From positions 124,001 to 188,000 of the forward strand of contig NZ_FNQR01000005.1 of assembly GCF_900107755.1 (NCBI RefSeq): a stretch of 64,000 bases of DNA, read 5' to 3'. The notes under the pieces were generated by a model, which searched no databases, had not been told where the DNA came from, and saw only the letters and a program-made list of their open reading frames with translations. Below, piece after piece: positions 19,492-28,640 of this stretch. Every line of letters begins with the position of its first letter. Position 1 is the stretch's first letter. The translations under genes were made by a program, and so were the position numbers. The DNA comes from Thalassobacillus cyri. GTDB taxonomy: Bacteria > Bacillota > Bacilli > Bacillales > Halobacillaceae.

Positions 19492-19716
19492 TTGAAGGAG
19501 AACGACTACAGGCCAAAACAAATCCTGACGAAACGCGAAAAAGAAGTTTTTGAGCTCCTTGTCCAAGATAAGACTACAAAAGAAATAGCAAAAGAACTTT
19601 TTATCTCTGAAAAGACTGTTCGCAACCATATTTCAAATGCCATGCAAAAACTGGGTGTCAAGGGGCGATCCCAAGCGGTCATTGAGCTGTTAAGGATGGG
19701 GGAATTAAAGCTTTAG
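19492..19716 (+). CDS. gerE: Spore coat/germination transcription regulator GerE
   Basis: 74 residues, TTG start behind AAGGAGGGG. Almost entirely a LuxR-type helix-turn-helix (LTKREKEVFELLVQDKTT, ELFISEKTVRNHISNAMQKL) and nearly identical to B. subtilis GerE. It acts last in the mother-cell cascade, switching coat genes on or off. Monocistronic with a sigma-K promoter and a strong terminator. Confidence 0.97.
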   Translation: MKENDYRPKQILTKREKEVFELLVQDKTTKEIAKELFISEKTVRNHISNAMQKLGVKGRSQAVIELLRMGELKL

Positions 19717-19755
19717 TTCACTTTTAATTGACGGTTAATGAACTGCCGTTCCTTT

Positions 19756-19787
19756 AAGAATCACAAGTTTTTTGTGATTCTTTTTTT
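19756..19787 (+). terminator. Terminator after gerE
   Basis: An 11-bp stem AAGAATCACAA/TTGTGATTCTT with a 5-nt loop, then a T-run that runs into the palindrome that follows. Confidence 0.9.
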
Positions 19788-19833
19788 ATCCTTTAACTAA
19801 TAAAGTTTAACTTTGTTAGTTAAAGGATAAAAA
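19783..19833. repeat. Near-perfect 51-bp palindrome between gerE and ysmB
   Basis: The two halves TTTTTATCCTTTAACTAA and TTAGTTAAAGGATAAAAA are fully complementary. The centre (AAAGTTTAACTTT) is almost self-complementary too, so only three positions break symmetry. It could be a cruciform, a bidirectional terminator stem or a binding site for the MarR protein encoded downstream. Confidence 0.85.
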
Positions 19834-19898
19834 TACTTAAGAAAATACTAAGGCTTTCGCCATAAGTACTTGGTGACATGACAGTTTTTCTAATATTT
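19832..19898 (+). repeat. Dispersed 65-nt hairpin repeat, copy 1
   Basis: Shares with the copies at 34255 and 45754 the pattern AAAATACTAAGGCTTTCGCC, ATAAG, a TTGG(C/T)GA block and a final GTTTTTCTAA. The inner stem TCGCCA/TGGTGA is intact. It lies in the upstream region of ysmB. Confidence 0.7.
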
Positions 19899-20000
19899 GA
19901 TTGCATATTTTTAGAAGACGAAGAATTATATAAACTTCTTTCTTGAAATTTTACATGGAAACAATGAGAATGTAGGAAAAGCTTATTCATTGAGGAGTGC

Positions 20001-20468
20001 GTGGATTTGGCAAAGACCCAAACAACAACCGTAATTTCTGAGATCGAGAAAGAAATGAGATACATATCCGGCATTATAAAACAAAAAGGCCGGGAAATAT
20101 TAAACCATTATCCGATTACTGCCCCGCAATTTCTAGCATTGCAATGGTTATTAGAAAAAGGGGATATGACAATTGGTGAACTTTCTAATCATCTGAACCT
20201 TGCGTGCAGCACTACCACAGACCTTATGGACCGAATGGAGAAAAACGAACTGGTAGAGCGTATAAGAGACCCTAAGGATCGGCGTGTAGTGCGCATACAT
20301 GTTTTAGCCAAGGGGACGGCAATCATTCATGAAGTTATTGAAAAACGACAGGCTTATTTAGAAGGTGTTTTAAAAAATGTACCTGCTGAACAGGTCGAAA
20401 CTTTAAACCAGCTATTGCATATGCTTCATGACCAAATGCTGGAATCCGATCAACAAGCAACAGAATGA
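20001..20468 (+). CDS. ysmB: MarR-family transcription regulator YsmB
   Basis: 155 residues from GTG 20001; a TTG at 20007 is better spaced from GAGGAG and gives 153. The winged-helix MarR domain is clear: PQFLALQWLLEKGDMTIGEL, then LACSTTTDLMDRMEKNELVER and RDPKDRRVVRIHVLAKG for the wing. Lies between gerE and racE as in B. subtilis. Ligand and targets unknown; MarR proteins often bind palindromes near their own gene, and one lies at 19783-19833. Confidence 0.9.
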   Translation: MDLAKTQTTTVISEIEKEMRYISGIIKQKGREILNHYPITAPQFLALQWLLEKGDMTIGELSNHLNLACSTTTDLMDRMEKNELVERIRDPKDRRVVRIHVLAKGTAIIHEVIEKRQAYLEGVLKNVPAEQVETLNQLLHMLHDQMLESDQQATE

Positions 20469-20498
20469 TCAGTCATCTAAGAAAGAGGAGGAAGGATT

Positions 20499-21299
20499 GT
20501 GCGACAAGCAATTGGTGTTATCGATTCTGGAGTAGGCGGGTTAACAGTGGCGAGAGAGTTGATGAGACAGCTGCCTAATGAACAATTGATTTATCTGGGG
20601 GATACAAAGCGCTGCCCATACGGTCCCAGGTCCAAAGAAGAAGTGGTTGCATTTACGTGGCAAATGGTTAATCACTTACTTGAAAAAAATATTAAATTAT
20701 TGGTAGTTGCCTGTAACACCGCCACAGCATTTACCTTGGAGCAATTACAACAACAATTGGATATTCCGGTTATCGGAGTCATCCAACCCGGAGCGAGAGC
20801 TGCTATTAAGGTAAGTAAGAATAAACGGATAGGTGTAATAGGCACGGAAGGAACAATCAGCAGCGAAGCCTATACAAAAGCATTACACTATATTGATAAA
20901 AGCATTGTCGTAAAAGGTCTGGCCTGTCCGGCGTTTGTACCGATGGTAGAAGATGGGATATTAGAAGGTGAAGTAGCTGAGGAAACTGTTAAAAATTCTC
21001 TTCATCCACTAAAGGTGAACAATGGCATCGACACACTGATTCTAGGATGTACCCATTACCCATTAATAAGGCATCTGATTCAGAAAGAAATGGGGTTAAA
21101 CATACAAGTCATCTGTTCCGGAGAAGAAACAGCCCGTGAAGTGAGTTTAATTTTAGCTTATCAGGATTTAACTTATCAGGGAGAAGAGAAACCGAATCAT
21201 GAATTTTACTCCACTGGCGACTTGGATAAATTTGAAAGAGTAGCCAATGTTTGGTTTGAAGAACCGATACAATACTTGAAACCAGTTATTATAGACTGA
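20499..21299 (+). CDS. racE: Glutamate racemase
   Basis: 266 residues, GTG start after GAGGAGGAAGG. Motifs: GVIDSGVGGLTV at the start, catalytic Cys72 in VVACNTATA and Cys184 in ILGCTHYPL. Converts L- to D-glutamate for peptidoglycan. 30 bp after ysmB, likely one transcript. Confidence 0.97.
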   Translation: MRQAIGVIDSGVGGLTVARELMRQLPNEQLIYLGDTKRCPYGPRSKEEVVAFTWQMVNHLLEKNIKLLVVACNTATAFTLEQLQQQLDIPVIGVIQPGARAAIKVSKNKRIGVIGTEGTISSEAYTKALHYIDKSIVVKGLACPAFVPMVEDGILEGEVAEETVKNSLHPLKVNNGIDTLILGCTHYPLIRHLIQKEMGLNIQVICSGEETAREVSLILAYQDLTYQGEEKPNHEFYSTGDLDKFERVANVWFEEPIQYLKPVIID

Positions 21300-21313
21300 T
21301 ACTTACCTTTATG

Positions 21314-21347
21314 AAGCCGTCTGGTAATCTTCCAGCCGGCTTTTTTG
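21314..21347 (+). terminator. Terminator after racE
   Basis: A 10-bp stem AGCCGTCTGG/CCAGCCGGCT with one mismatch, then TTTTTT. Confidence 0.9.
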
Positions 21348-21429
21348 ACTTTTAATAATCAGGTCATTGGTCTAAATTCCCCACGAGCTCGTATATATAA
21401 TAGTACAAACCATCATAGGAGGGGAATGC

Positions 21430-22515
21430 ATGAAAATGCGTGTTATTGGCACACTGGTGATCGGCCTGTCGAGCACTTTGTTATTAACAGGATGTTTTTT
21501 TGAAGGCGAGCAGTCCATAGAAAAGATGGACGCACCTCAGGACGTAGACTATATAGATCAAAATGGTGAGGAAGCAGAGATGAACGCCGGTGAAACGGCT
21601 GAGGATACAAGCGAAGAAGCAAGCGAAGAAGCGACAGGAACTACCAGCCGTCAACTCTATTTATTAGATGCCAATGGAATGGTAGTACCTCAAACTCTGG
21701 AACTTCCTAACATTTCCAGTAAAGAGGTGGCTACCCAATCGCTGCAGTACCTGGTGAAGGGCGGTCCAGTAACCGAGCTGCTTCCTAATGGGTTTGAAGC
21801 AGTACTGCCTGCAGGTACAGAAATATTGGGATTGAACCTTAAGGATGGGACAATGATTGTCGATGTCTCAAAAGAATTTGCAGATTATGCACCAAAGGAT
21901 GAACAAAAGATTTTACAAGCGATGACCTATACGCTTACCCAATTTGATAGTGTCGAGCGCATTAAACTGTGGATCAATGGCCATGAGCAAGAGGTTATGC
22001 CGGTTAATGGCACCCCGATCTCCAGTGGAGTTTCCAGAGCGGATGGGATTAATGTATATGCGAGTGACGATGCTGACCCTGTGGATAGTAAAGCAGTTAC
22101 GCTTTACTATCCTGCACAAAACGACAATCAAGAATTCTATTATGTACCTGTAACCACTCATCTCAATACATCGAATGATCAATCCTATGAGTCAATCGTC
22201 AAAGCATTAGTGGAAGGACCTGCATTCGACCTTCCCCTTCTGTCAGCTTTTAACGATGAAGCTGAACTAAAAGGGACAAGCTTGGAGGATGGGGTTTTAA
22301 CATTATCATTTAACGAAGCCCTACTCTCCAATCAAGAAAAGCAATCTGTTTCCAAACATGTAATGAAGAGTTTAGTCATGACAATGACTGAACAAGCTGA
22401 TGTAGAAGCGGTGGAAGTACAGGTGGATGGAGTGGATCAGGTATACAGTGAAGAAGGTTCCCCGTACGCTGAACCTGTTACAAGAAATGATATCATTGGA
22501 GCAGATAGTTTATAA
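21430..22515 (+). CDS. gerM: Germination/sporulation lipoprotein GerM
   Basis: 361 residues. A lipoprotein signal peptide ends in the lipobox LLTGC (Cys about 22). After an acidic low-complexity stretch come two GerMN domains (about 75-180 and 215-335), each with the LVKGGP/LVEGPA block and the repeated D-G-L-V-D-F pattern. The usual GerM architecture. Anchored outside the membrane during spore septum and forespore steps. Ribosome site ATAGGAGGGG. Confidence 0.95.
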   Translation: MKMRVIGTLVIGLSSTLLLTGCFFEGEQSIEKMDAPQDVDYIDQNGEEAEMNAGETAEDTSEEASEEATGTTSRQLYLLDANGMVVPQTLELPNISSKEVATQSLQYLVKGGPVTELLPNGFEAVLPAGTEILGLNLKDGTMIVDVSKEFADYAPKDEQKILQAMTYTLTQFDSVERIKLWINGHEQEVMPVNGTPISSGVSRADGINVYASDDADPVDSKAVTLYYPAQNDNQEFYYVPVTTHLNTSNDQSYESIVKALVEGPAFDLPLLSAFNDEAELKGTSLEDGVLTLSFNEALLSNQEKQSVSKHVMKSLVMTMTEQADVEAVEVQVDGVDQVYSEEGSPYAEPVTRNDIIGADSL

Positions 22516-22524
22516 TAAGTTTAT

Positions 22525-22550
22525 AAAGCCCCCGAAAAAGGGGGCTTTTT
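22525..22550 (+). terminator. Terminator after gerM
   Basis: A 9-bp stem AAAGCCCCC/GGGGGCTTT, loop GAAAAA, then TT. Confidence 0.92.
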
Positions 22551-22636
22551 GACTTGATACGAGGCATGCTGATGCTACGCATTTCTGATTAATTATGTTA
22601 AGATGGGCAAGGATATGGAAAAAGGAGGACGTTATC

Positions 22637-23398
22637 ATGAGAGCAGACGAGCGAAAGAGAAATCAGTTGAGACCAATTGAAATAGAAACGGAATATGTAA
22701 TGCATCCAGAAGGATCTGTGTTGATCAAGGTCGGAAACACAAAGGTTATTTGCAATGCCAGTGTCGAAGACCGCGTTCCCCCTTTTATGCGTGGCCAAGG
22801 CAAAGGTTGGATTACCGCTGAATATGCAATGCTTCCTCGTGCTACGGATCAGAGGAACATCCGTGAATCTTCCAAAGGAAAGGTTTCTGGGAGAACAATG
22901 GAAATACAGCGCCTGATTGGTCGGGCATTACGAGCTGTGGTTGACCTGGATAAAATCGGTGAACGAACTGTCTGGGTAGATTGTGATGTGATTCAGGCAG
23001 ACGGAGGGACTCGTACAGCCTCCATTACTGGAGCTTTTGTAGCAGTAGTACTTGCTTTTGGAAAGCTTTTTGATAAAAAGGTATTGAAAGAAATGCCGAT
23101 TAAAGATTACTTAGCAGCAACTTCTGTCGGGGTGCTTCCTGATGGTTCAGAAATTCTTGATTTATGTTATGAAGAAGATAGTAAAGCACATGTAGACATG
23201 AATGTGGTCATGACAGGAAACGGAGAGTTTGTAGAATTACAGGGTACGGGGGAAGAAGCGACTTTTTCTATGTCCCAGTTGCAGAATATGCTTGAATTAG
23301 CAAAAATAGGAATGGAAGAGATAATTACTATTCAAAAAGAAGCAATTGGGTCTTATACAGACCAAGTTGATAAAGCAATAGCAAGTGATAAAAAATGA
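22637..23398 (+). CDS. rph: Ribonuclease PH
   Basis: 253 residues from ATG 22637, eight bases after AAAGGAGG; an upstream in-frame extension lacks a ribosome site. The N-terminus [16 protein letters not shown] and the RNase PH core ([44 protein letters not shown]) are intact. Phosphorolytic 3' trimming of tRNA precursors. Overlaps ysnA by four bases. Confidence 0.97.
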   Translation: MRADERKRNQLRPIEIETEYVMHPEGSVLIKVGNTKVICNASVEDRVPPFMRGQGKGWITAEYAMLPRATDQRNIRESSKGKVSGRTMEIQRLIGRALRAVVDLDKIGERTVWVDCDVIQADGGTRTASITGAFVAVVLAFGKLFDKKVLKEMPIKDYLAATSVGVLPDGSEILDLCYEEDSKAHVDMNVVMTGNGEFVELQGTGEEATFSMSQLQNMLELAKIGMEEIITIQKEAIGSYTDQVDKAIASDKK

Positions 23399-23991
23399 AA
23401 GAACTGATTATAGCTACTAAAAATGTTGGCAAGGTCAAAGAGTTTCAGGAATTATTCCATAAATATGACATCCAAGTCAGATCGCTTCATGATTTAGAGG
23501 AACCGATTGGTGACATTGAAGAGACAGGCAGAACATTTGAGGAGAACGCTCTTATAAAAGCAGAAGCGATTTCCAATCAGTTGAACACCCCAGTACTAGC
23601 GGATGACTCAGGTCTTGAAATAGATGCCCTGGATGGCAGGCCAGGGATATATTCCGCACGATATGCCGGTGAAGAAAAAAATGATCAAAAAAACCTGGAA
23701 AAGGTTTTAGCTGAATTGGAAGGTGTAGCTCCAGAAAATCGGAGCGCCCGGTTTGTATGCAGTATAGCTATTATCCAGCCAGGTCAGAAATCTCTTGTGA
23801 AAAGAGGGACTTGCGAGGGGAGTATCGGTTTGAAGCCGAAAGGGGAAAATGGGTTTGGGTATGACCCTATCTTTATTCCGGATGGGTATGACCGATCCAT
23901 GGCCGAACTTAAACCAGAGGAAAAAAATACGATCAGTCATCGCAGGAATGCAATTTTAAAAGTAGAGGATTGGCTGAAAGAACTAGAGTGA
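23395..23991 (+). CDS. ysnA: XTP/dITP pyrophosphatase (Ham1/RdgB family)
   Basis: 198 residues. It begins [16 protein letters not shown], then [33 protein letters not shown] and [11 protein letters not shown], the full set of ITPase motifs. It removes non-canonical purine nucleotides. ATGA overlap with rph implies coupled translation; this rph-ysnA-ysnB order is conserved in Bacillus. Confidence 0.96.
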   Translation: MKELIIATKNVGKVKEFQELFHKYDIQVRSLHDLEEPIGDIEETGRTFEENALIKAEAISNQLNTPVLADDSGLEIDALDGRPGIYSARYAGEEKNDQKNLEKVLAELEGVAPENRSARFVCSIAIIQPGQKSLVKRGTCEGSIGLKPKGENGFGYDPIFIPDGYDRSMAELKPEEKNTISHRRNAILKVEDWLKELE

Positions 23992-24005
23992 GAGGAGGAC
24001 GTTCT

Positions 24006-24530
24006 ATGCCAAGTATTCTTATTATGAGTGACAGCCACGGAATGACTGAAGAGGTAATGGATATTAAACAAAAGTATGAAGGGCAAGTAGATGGTATGAT
24101 TCATTGTGGAGATTCTGAGCTCGAACTTTCCTCTGAAGAATTGCAAGGCTTCTATTATGTTAAAGGCAATGTAGACTTTGATCCTGGTATGGAAGAGGAA
24201 AAGTCTTTTACTATTGAAGGAATCACATTCTTCATTACCCATGGCCATCTTTTCAACATAAAGTCAACATTAATGCCGTTGAATTATCGGGCTGAAGAAG
24301 CAGGAGCTGATGTTGTCTGTTTTGGCCATTCCCATATGGCGGGCGCTGAAAAGGTGGACAACCGGTTATTCATTAACCCTGGCAGTTGTCGTCAGCCGAG
24401 AGACCATAGAGAGCCCACATATGCATTGTTAAGCTGGACGGATAAAAGCGATATAAAGCTTAAGTATTACAATATGAATCATCAGCCAACAGAGTTGAAA
24501 TTTCATACATCTTTAAGGTCAGAGGGCTAG
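24006..24530 (+). CDS. ysnB: YfcE/MJ0936-type metallophosphoesterase YsnB
   Basis: 174 residues from ATG 24006 behind GAGAGGAGG. The metal motifs are all present: MSDSHG, HCGDSE, KGNVDFD, ITHGHLF and FGHSHM, then FINPGSC. Small calcineurin-like phosphodiesterase. A hairpin without a T-run (24517-24540) covers the stop codon. Confidence 0.95.
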   Translation: MPSILIMSDSHGMTEEVMDIKQKYEGQVDGMIHCGDSELELSSEELQGFYYVKGNVDFDPGMEEEKSFTIEGITFFITHGHLFNIKSTLMPLNYRAEEAGADVVCFGHSHMAGAEKVDNRLFINPGSCRQPRDHREPTYALLSWTDKSDIKLKYYNMNHQPTELKFHTSLRSEG

Positions 24531-24551
24531 ACCCCTGACCCGATTTAGGTG

Positions 24552-24580
24552 TTGACAAACTAAAAGAGAGTTAATATAAT
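24552..24580 (+). promoter_or_regulatory. Consensus promoter of the tRNA genes
   Basis: TTGACA (24552-24557), 17-bp spacer, TATAAT (24575-24580): a perfect sigma-A promoter. An inverted repeat GGTCTT/AAGACC (about 24582-24602) lies at the expected transcript start. Transcription would run about 270 nt before the first intact tRNA; that stretch has no gene apart from the duplicated tRNA fragment. Confidence 0.88.
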
Positions 24581-24670
24581 AGGTCTTGTCTCTAAAAAGA
24601 CCATGTTGTTATATTTCTATACTTTTCGGTGCCTCGAGCAGCTTGATTACTTCCATTAATTAAGAAGAGA

Positions 24671-24884
24671 AAGAGGCATGACAGTACGTAAGCAAGACAA
24701 AAAACCACCTTTTATATCATGCGGGTGTAGTTTAGTGGTAAAACCTCCACCGAATAGGCTGCGAGTTGCCTCGACGGATTCACTTCAGTGATTTAACTGG
24801 TAGAGGAAGAGGCATGATAGTGTGTAAGCAAGACAAAAAACCACCTTTTTATATCGTGCGGGTGTAGTTTAGTGGTAAAACCTC
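24671..24884 (+). repeat. Tandem partial duplication including the 5' part of tRNA-Gly
   Basis: 24671-24747 and 24807-24884 are nearly identical (AAGAGGCATGA..., GTAAGCAAGACAAAAAACC..., then the first 26 bases of tRNA-Gly), with period about 136-137. The first copy breaks off after the D-loop. Confidence 0.9.
24721..24746 (+). pseudogene. Truncated tRNA-Gly fragment
   Basis: GCGGGTGTAGTTTAGTGGTA plus six more bases equal the 5' end of the intact tRNA-Gly at 24858. The following bases cannot form the anticodon, T arm or 3' acceptor strand. Confidence 0.85.
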
Positions 24885-24928
24885 AGCCTTCCAAGCTGAT
24901 GATGTGGGTTCGATTCCCATCACCCGCT
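24858..24928 (+). tRNA. tRNA-Gly (anticodon TCC)
   Basis: 71 bases. Acceptor GCGGGTG/CACCCGC; anticodon loop CTTCCAA between TCAGC and GCTGA; T arm TGGGTTCGATTCCCA. No encoded CCA; the next bases are TCT. Confidence 0.97.
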
Positions 24929-25007
24929 CTTCTAAAGACTGTGTAGAAGTTCTAAATAAATTCAATAAACAACTTAATAGGTCCTGCCATTAATCTTCTA
25001 AATACAC

Positions 25008-25084
<77 letters not shown>

Positions 25085-25101
25085 TTTTATTACTACATAC
25101 A

Positions 25102-25130
25102 AAGCGTTGGGGAAGCCCAGTGCTTTTTTT
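25102..25130 (+). terminator. Terminator of the tRNA transcript
   Basis: A 10-bp stem with G-U pairs, AAGCGTTGGG/CCCAGTGCTT, then TTTTTT. Confidence 0.85.
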
Positions 25131-25146
25131 ATTTACCTAAAAAAAG

Positions 25147-25681
25147 CCTGTGCTTAATCTTAGTGTTGATTTTACAGATAAGCTTCCTTTACATGAAGAC
25201 TCAGTTTCGAGATAGTGGGTCCGTTACCACAAGAGAAATGGGATGGTCTAGGAAACAAATCGCTTTCCAGCTTCATCGCCTAAACACTCGCGACATAAGC
25301 AGTCCATCAACGGGAAGAAGGCCTTTCTTCCGTGGGAGTCTCGCCATTTCCCTTCCCATCCAGCCAGTTTTGTACTAAACGGCCCCTTAATTAAGAGAAT
25401 AGTGCACAAGGGGCGTAGAGAAACGGTGAGACTCCTCGAAATGCTAGGAATTGCTTCGTGCGGTGTTTCTCAGGGATGACAATTCAAAGTCTGTGGGAAA
25501 TGCGGGATCGCTGAGGCCCCCGCAAGGCGAAGCCTGAGGAGACTCAGCACACGCCCACGGAAAGCGAATCTTTCCCGAAGTACCTAAACTCCAACAATAT
25601 TTCGAAATAAAGTCTTCGACTTTACAGTCAAAATGTTGAATATACCTCTTACAAAACCCAATAACAGCCTTTAACAGAGAC
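25147..25681. repeat. Non-coding repeat element 1 with inverted ends
   Basis: A gene-free block of about 535 bp. The left end has CTTTACATGAAGACTCAG. The right end, read on the other strand, has TGTAAAGTCGAAGACT, so the ends are inverted repeats. The left interior (CGCTTTCCAGCTTCATCGCC..., ACTCGCGACATAAGCAGTCC) recurs inverted in element 2 at 52533-53306. G+C-rich self-complementary modules (CCCGCAAGGCGAAGCCTGAG) fill the right interior. Short open frames here have no ribosome site. 25682-25825 holds nothing recognisable except an A/T-rich lead to ysoA. Confidence 0.8.
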
Positions 25682-25825
25682 AAAAGAATAAAAGTATCAT
25701 AGTCCTTAAAGCAAAGAAATTTCAGGATGTATTTTTTATAAATTAAATGTTTGTTTTACTTGAACTCGGGAAAAGATAGAAAGATAATAAAGAATAATAC
25801 ATAGAGCGGTTAGGAAGGGTGTCCT

Positions 25826-26806
25826 ATGAAAAAGAAACAAGGGAATATTGTCATGTTCCCCAAATGGAAAACCAGGCTGGAAAATGAGGGATTAAAGGCC
25901 ATACAAGAGAAGCGTTATGAGGAAGCGCTGGAAACATTTGAACCTTTGTTTGAACATGATGTTGCTTCACACGATGTCGTGACAGGGAAACTGGTCAGTT
26001 TGATGGAGCTGGGAAAGTATGAAGCTGCTGAGGAGCTTTGTGAATACCTCATGAAACACGATGAGGATAATTATTATCAATATTTACATATTTATTTAAC
26101 GATTTTATTTCAAACTAGCCGATATGAAGAATTGGTAGGTCTATTGGATGAAGTCTTCCAGGAAGAAGATATGCCTCAACAAATGCGCACCCAATTCTGG
26201 CAGTTATATGAAGTTAGCAGGAAGCTGGTCCAGGAGGATGATGAACAGCAAAACAACAAGTTAGTAGATGAATTTTTTGAAGGCTTGAGTGATGAAGATA
26301 TACATAAGCAATGGCGATCGATCATTAAACTTAGAAAATTAAGTGCTTCTCCCTATATCCAGCCTTTTGAGGACCTCCTTACATCAGAGCAGCTGCATCC
26401 GATAATTAAAACAGGGATTATCCAATGGTTTCAGGAGCATCAGGTCAATCGTAATATGGAAGTTTCTAAATTTGGATTGACTGAACGTATCAATCCATCT
26501 CAATTGAAGGAACTTCATTCCGATTATGTGATGCAGCAAATGAAAATGAGGCTGGGGGATATGGAGCAAAAGAACCCGACGATGTATGAAATTGTACAAA
26601 ATTTGCTTTATCGCTACCTGTTTGTCCGGTATCCATTATTTCCGGGGGACGAAGAAGTGCCGCAAATTGTAGCTGCCTTAAGACAGCTCGGACATGAATA
26701 CTTGCAGCTGCCTTCTCCAGTGGTCGAAGAATCAGAAAAAGTGGAGGAGTACAAACACGAAATTCTCTTATGCGAGCAGCACTATACACTTATTATGGAA
26801 GAGTAG
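25826..26806 (+). CDS. ysoA: Tetratricopeptide-repeat protein YsoA
   Basis: 326 residues, cytosolic, with TPR-like helical pairs from the start (GLKAIQEKRYEEALETFEPLFEHD, SLMELGKYEAAEELCEYLMKHD, ILFQTSRYEELVGLLDEVF) and a less regular acidic C-terminus. Placed directly before tig as in B. subtilis. Probable scaffold; no enzyme motif seen. Ribosome site AGGAAGG. Confidence 0.88.
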   Translation: MKKKQGNIVMFPKWKTRLENEGLKAIQEKRYEEALETFEPLFEHDVASHDVVTGKLVSLMELGKYEAAEELCEYLMKHDEDNYYQYLHIYLTILFQTSRYEELVGLLDEVFQEEDMPQQMRTQFWQLYEVSRKLVQEDDEQQNNKLVDEFFEGLSDEDIHKQWRSIIKLRKLSASPYIQPFEDLLTSEQLHPIIKTGIIQWFQEHQVNRNMEVSKFGLTERINPSQLKELHSDYVMQQMKMRLGDMEQKNPTMYEIVQNLLYRYLFVRYPLFPGDEEVPQIVAALRQLGHEYLQLPSPVVEESEKVEEYKHEILLCEQHYTLIMEE

Positions 26807-26850
26807 CATTACCTTTAAAGTAAATTCCTTGATCGATAGGGATACATATG

Positions 26851-26878
26851 TTGAAAGGTGTTTCTTTTATGTTATAAT
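26851..26878 (+). promoter_or_regulatory. Sigma-A promoter of tig
   Basis: TTGAAA (26851-26856), 16-bp spacer, extended -10 TGTTATAAT (TATAAT at 26873-26878). Confidence 0.8.
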
Positions 26879-26977
26879 GTAGTGGTTGCAAATTTAGATT
26901 CGTATGTAAATAGAATCAGAGAAAAAATGAACCTCGCCAGTGGCGAAAGGAAATCATAGATGTTGGAGGGAATTTTT

Positions 26978-28264
26978 ATGTCAGCAAAATGGGAAAAAAA
27001 AGAAGGTAATCAAGGGGTCCTTACGGTAGAAGTCCCTGCCGAAGAATTTGATCGTGCGTTGGATCAAGCGTTTAAAAAAGTAGTGAAGCAAGTACAAGTG
27101 CCAGGATTCCGTAAAGGGAAAATGCCACGTAAACTATTTGAACAGCGCTTTGGTGTAGAATCTCTCTACCAGGATGCTTTGGATATCGTTCTACCAGAAG
27201 CTTACATGAACGCTGTACAGGAAACTGAAATTGAACCTGTCGATCGTCCGGAAGTAGATGTTCAAGAAATTGAACAGGGTAAGGGAGTAACTTTCACAGC
27301 CGAAGTTACTGTAAAGCCTGAAGTAGAACTTGGCGAATACAAAGGACTTGAAGTGGAAGAAATGGATACAGAAGTAACTGACGAAGATGTCGAAAACGAA
27401 TTGAAAACACTTCAAGAGAAGCAAGCAGAGCTTGTGGTAAAAGAAGAAGGAGAAGTGGAAGAAGGCGATACGGTAGTCATGGACTTTGAAGGCTTTGTTG
27501 ATGGTGAAGCATTCGAAGGCGGCCAGGCAGATAACTACTCCTTAGAAATCGGCTCAGGAAGCTTCATTCCAGGATTCGAAGAACAGCTGCAAGGTAAAAA
27601 AGCTGGGGAAGAAGTAGAAGTAGAAGTTACTTTCCCTGAAGAATACCATGCAGAAGAACTTGCTGGTAAGGAAGCAACTTTCAAAGTTAAAATTCATGAA
27701 GTAAAAGCAAAAGAATTGCCTGAACTTGATGATGAATTCGCTAAAGATGTAGATGAAGAAGTTGAATCATTGGACGAATTGAAAAAGAAAACTCGTGAGC
27801 GCCTGGAAGAACAGAAAAAGACAGACGCTGAAAATACGAAGCGTGATTCATTAGTTCAGCAAGCATCTGAAAATGCGAGTGTGGAAATTCCAGATTCAAT
27901 GGTTGATACAGAACTTGACCGTATGATCCAGGAATTCGAGCAACGCCTGCAAATGCAAGGCATGACTAAAGATATGTACTTCCAGTTCACTGGTTCCGAT
28001 GAAGAAGGTCTTCGTGAGCAAATGAAAGAAGATGCTGAAAAGCGGGTTAAGACTAATTTGACTTTAGAAGCAATTGCTAACGCAGAAGATGTGGAAGTTT
28101 CTGATGAAGATGTCAACGCTGAGTTGGAAAACATGGCTGCTATGTATCAAACAGATGTAGCTAATCTTACCCAAATGCTTGGTGGCAATACGGACATGAT
28201 TAAAGAAGATCTGAAAGTCCGTAATGCAATCGATGTCCTAGTGAATAACAGTAAAACTAAATAA
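26978..28264 (+). CDS. tig: Trigger factor
   Basis: 428 residues from ATG 26978, preceded by TTGGAGGG; the ATG at 26960 has no ribosome site. The N-terminal ribosome-docking motif [17 protein letters not shown] is at about residue 43. The FKBP-like prolyl isomerase domain lies at about 160-245 ([33 protein letters not shown]). A long helical chaperone domain follows. Binds nascent chains at the exit tunnel. Strongly acidic composition. Confidence 0.97.
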   Translation: MSAKWEKKEGNQGVLTVEVPAEEFDRALDQAFKKVVKQVQVPGFRKGKMPRKLFEQRFGVESLYQDALDIVLPEAYMNAVQETEIEPVDRPEVDVQEIEQGKGVTFTAEVTVKPEVELGEYKGLEVEEMDTEVTDEDVENELKTLQEKQAELVVKEEGEVEEGDTVVMDFEGFVDGEAFEGGQADNYSLEIGSGSFIPGFEEQLQGKKAGEEVEVEVTFPEEYHAEELAGKEATFKVKIHEVKAKELPELDDEFAKDVDEEVESLDELKKKTRERLEEQKKTDAENTKRDSLVQQASENASVEIPDSMVDTELDRMIQEFEQRLQMQGMTKDMYFQFTGSDEEGLREQMKEDAEKRVKTNLTLEAIANAEDVEVSDEDVNAELENMAAMYQTDVANLTQMLGGNTDMIKEDLKVRNAIDVLVNNSKTK

Positions 28265-28274
28265 TTTTTTATCA

Positions 28275-28307
28275 AAAACAAGGCGCGGCTAACGTGCCTT
28301 GTTTTCT
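28275..28307 (+). terminator. Terminator after tig
   Basis: A 10-bp stem AAAACAAGGC/GCCTTGTTTT, then CTC. The 330 bases from here to clpX hold no gene; besides the clpX promoter there is a TTGACT-N17-CATAAT (28456-28484) that may be a second start. Confidence 0.85.
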
Positions 28308-28533
28308 CATATCCATGTATATATTAGCTCCCGGAAAGATAGACTATTTTGTAACGATAAGAATGAAGGTGGGTTGTAATTACATATAGTATAAAAAGTG
28401 GGACAGCCAGCATTTAGAACAACATTTTCTGTCGAATTTAGGGATATTCTATTGTTTGACTTATCTCTAACAAATCTACATAATGGGGTTGACGCAAGTA
28501 ACAGAAATTGTGTCATTCTTATAGTGTTTTACT

Positions 28534-28561
28534 TTGTATGCCAACTTATATTTGTTATGAT
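28534..28561 (+). promoter_or_regulatory. Probable promoter of clpX
   Basis: TTGTAT (28534-28539), 16-bp spacer, extended -10 TGTTATGAT ending at 28561. Confidence 0.6.
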
Positions 28562-28640
28562 AGGCTAAAGAAACTGTTGCAATTGGTGAGACCGAAATGA
28601 TTATAGATTTTTTGGCTGATATAAATAAGGGGTGAATTGG

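Noticed and set aside
25163-25683. Short open frames in repeat element 1
   Set aside because: No ribosome sites and no family likeness; the two elements share DNA but not a common protein frame.
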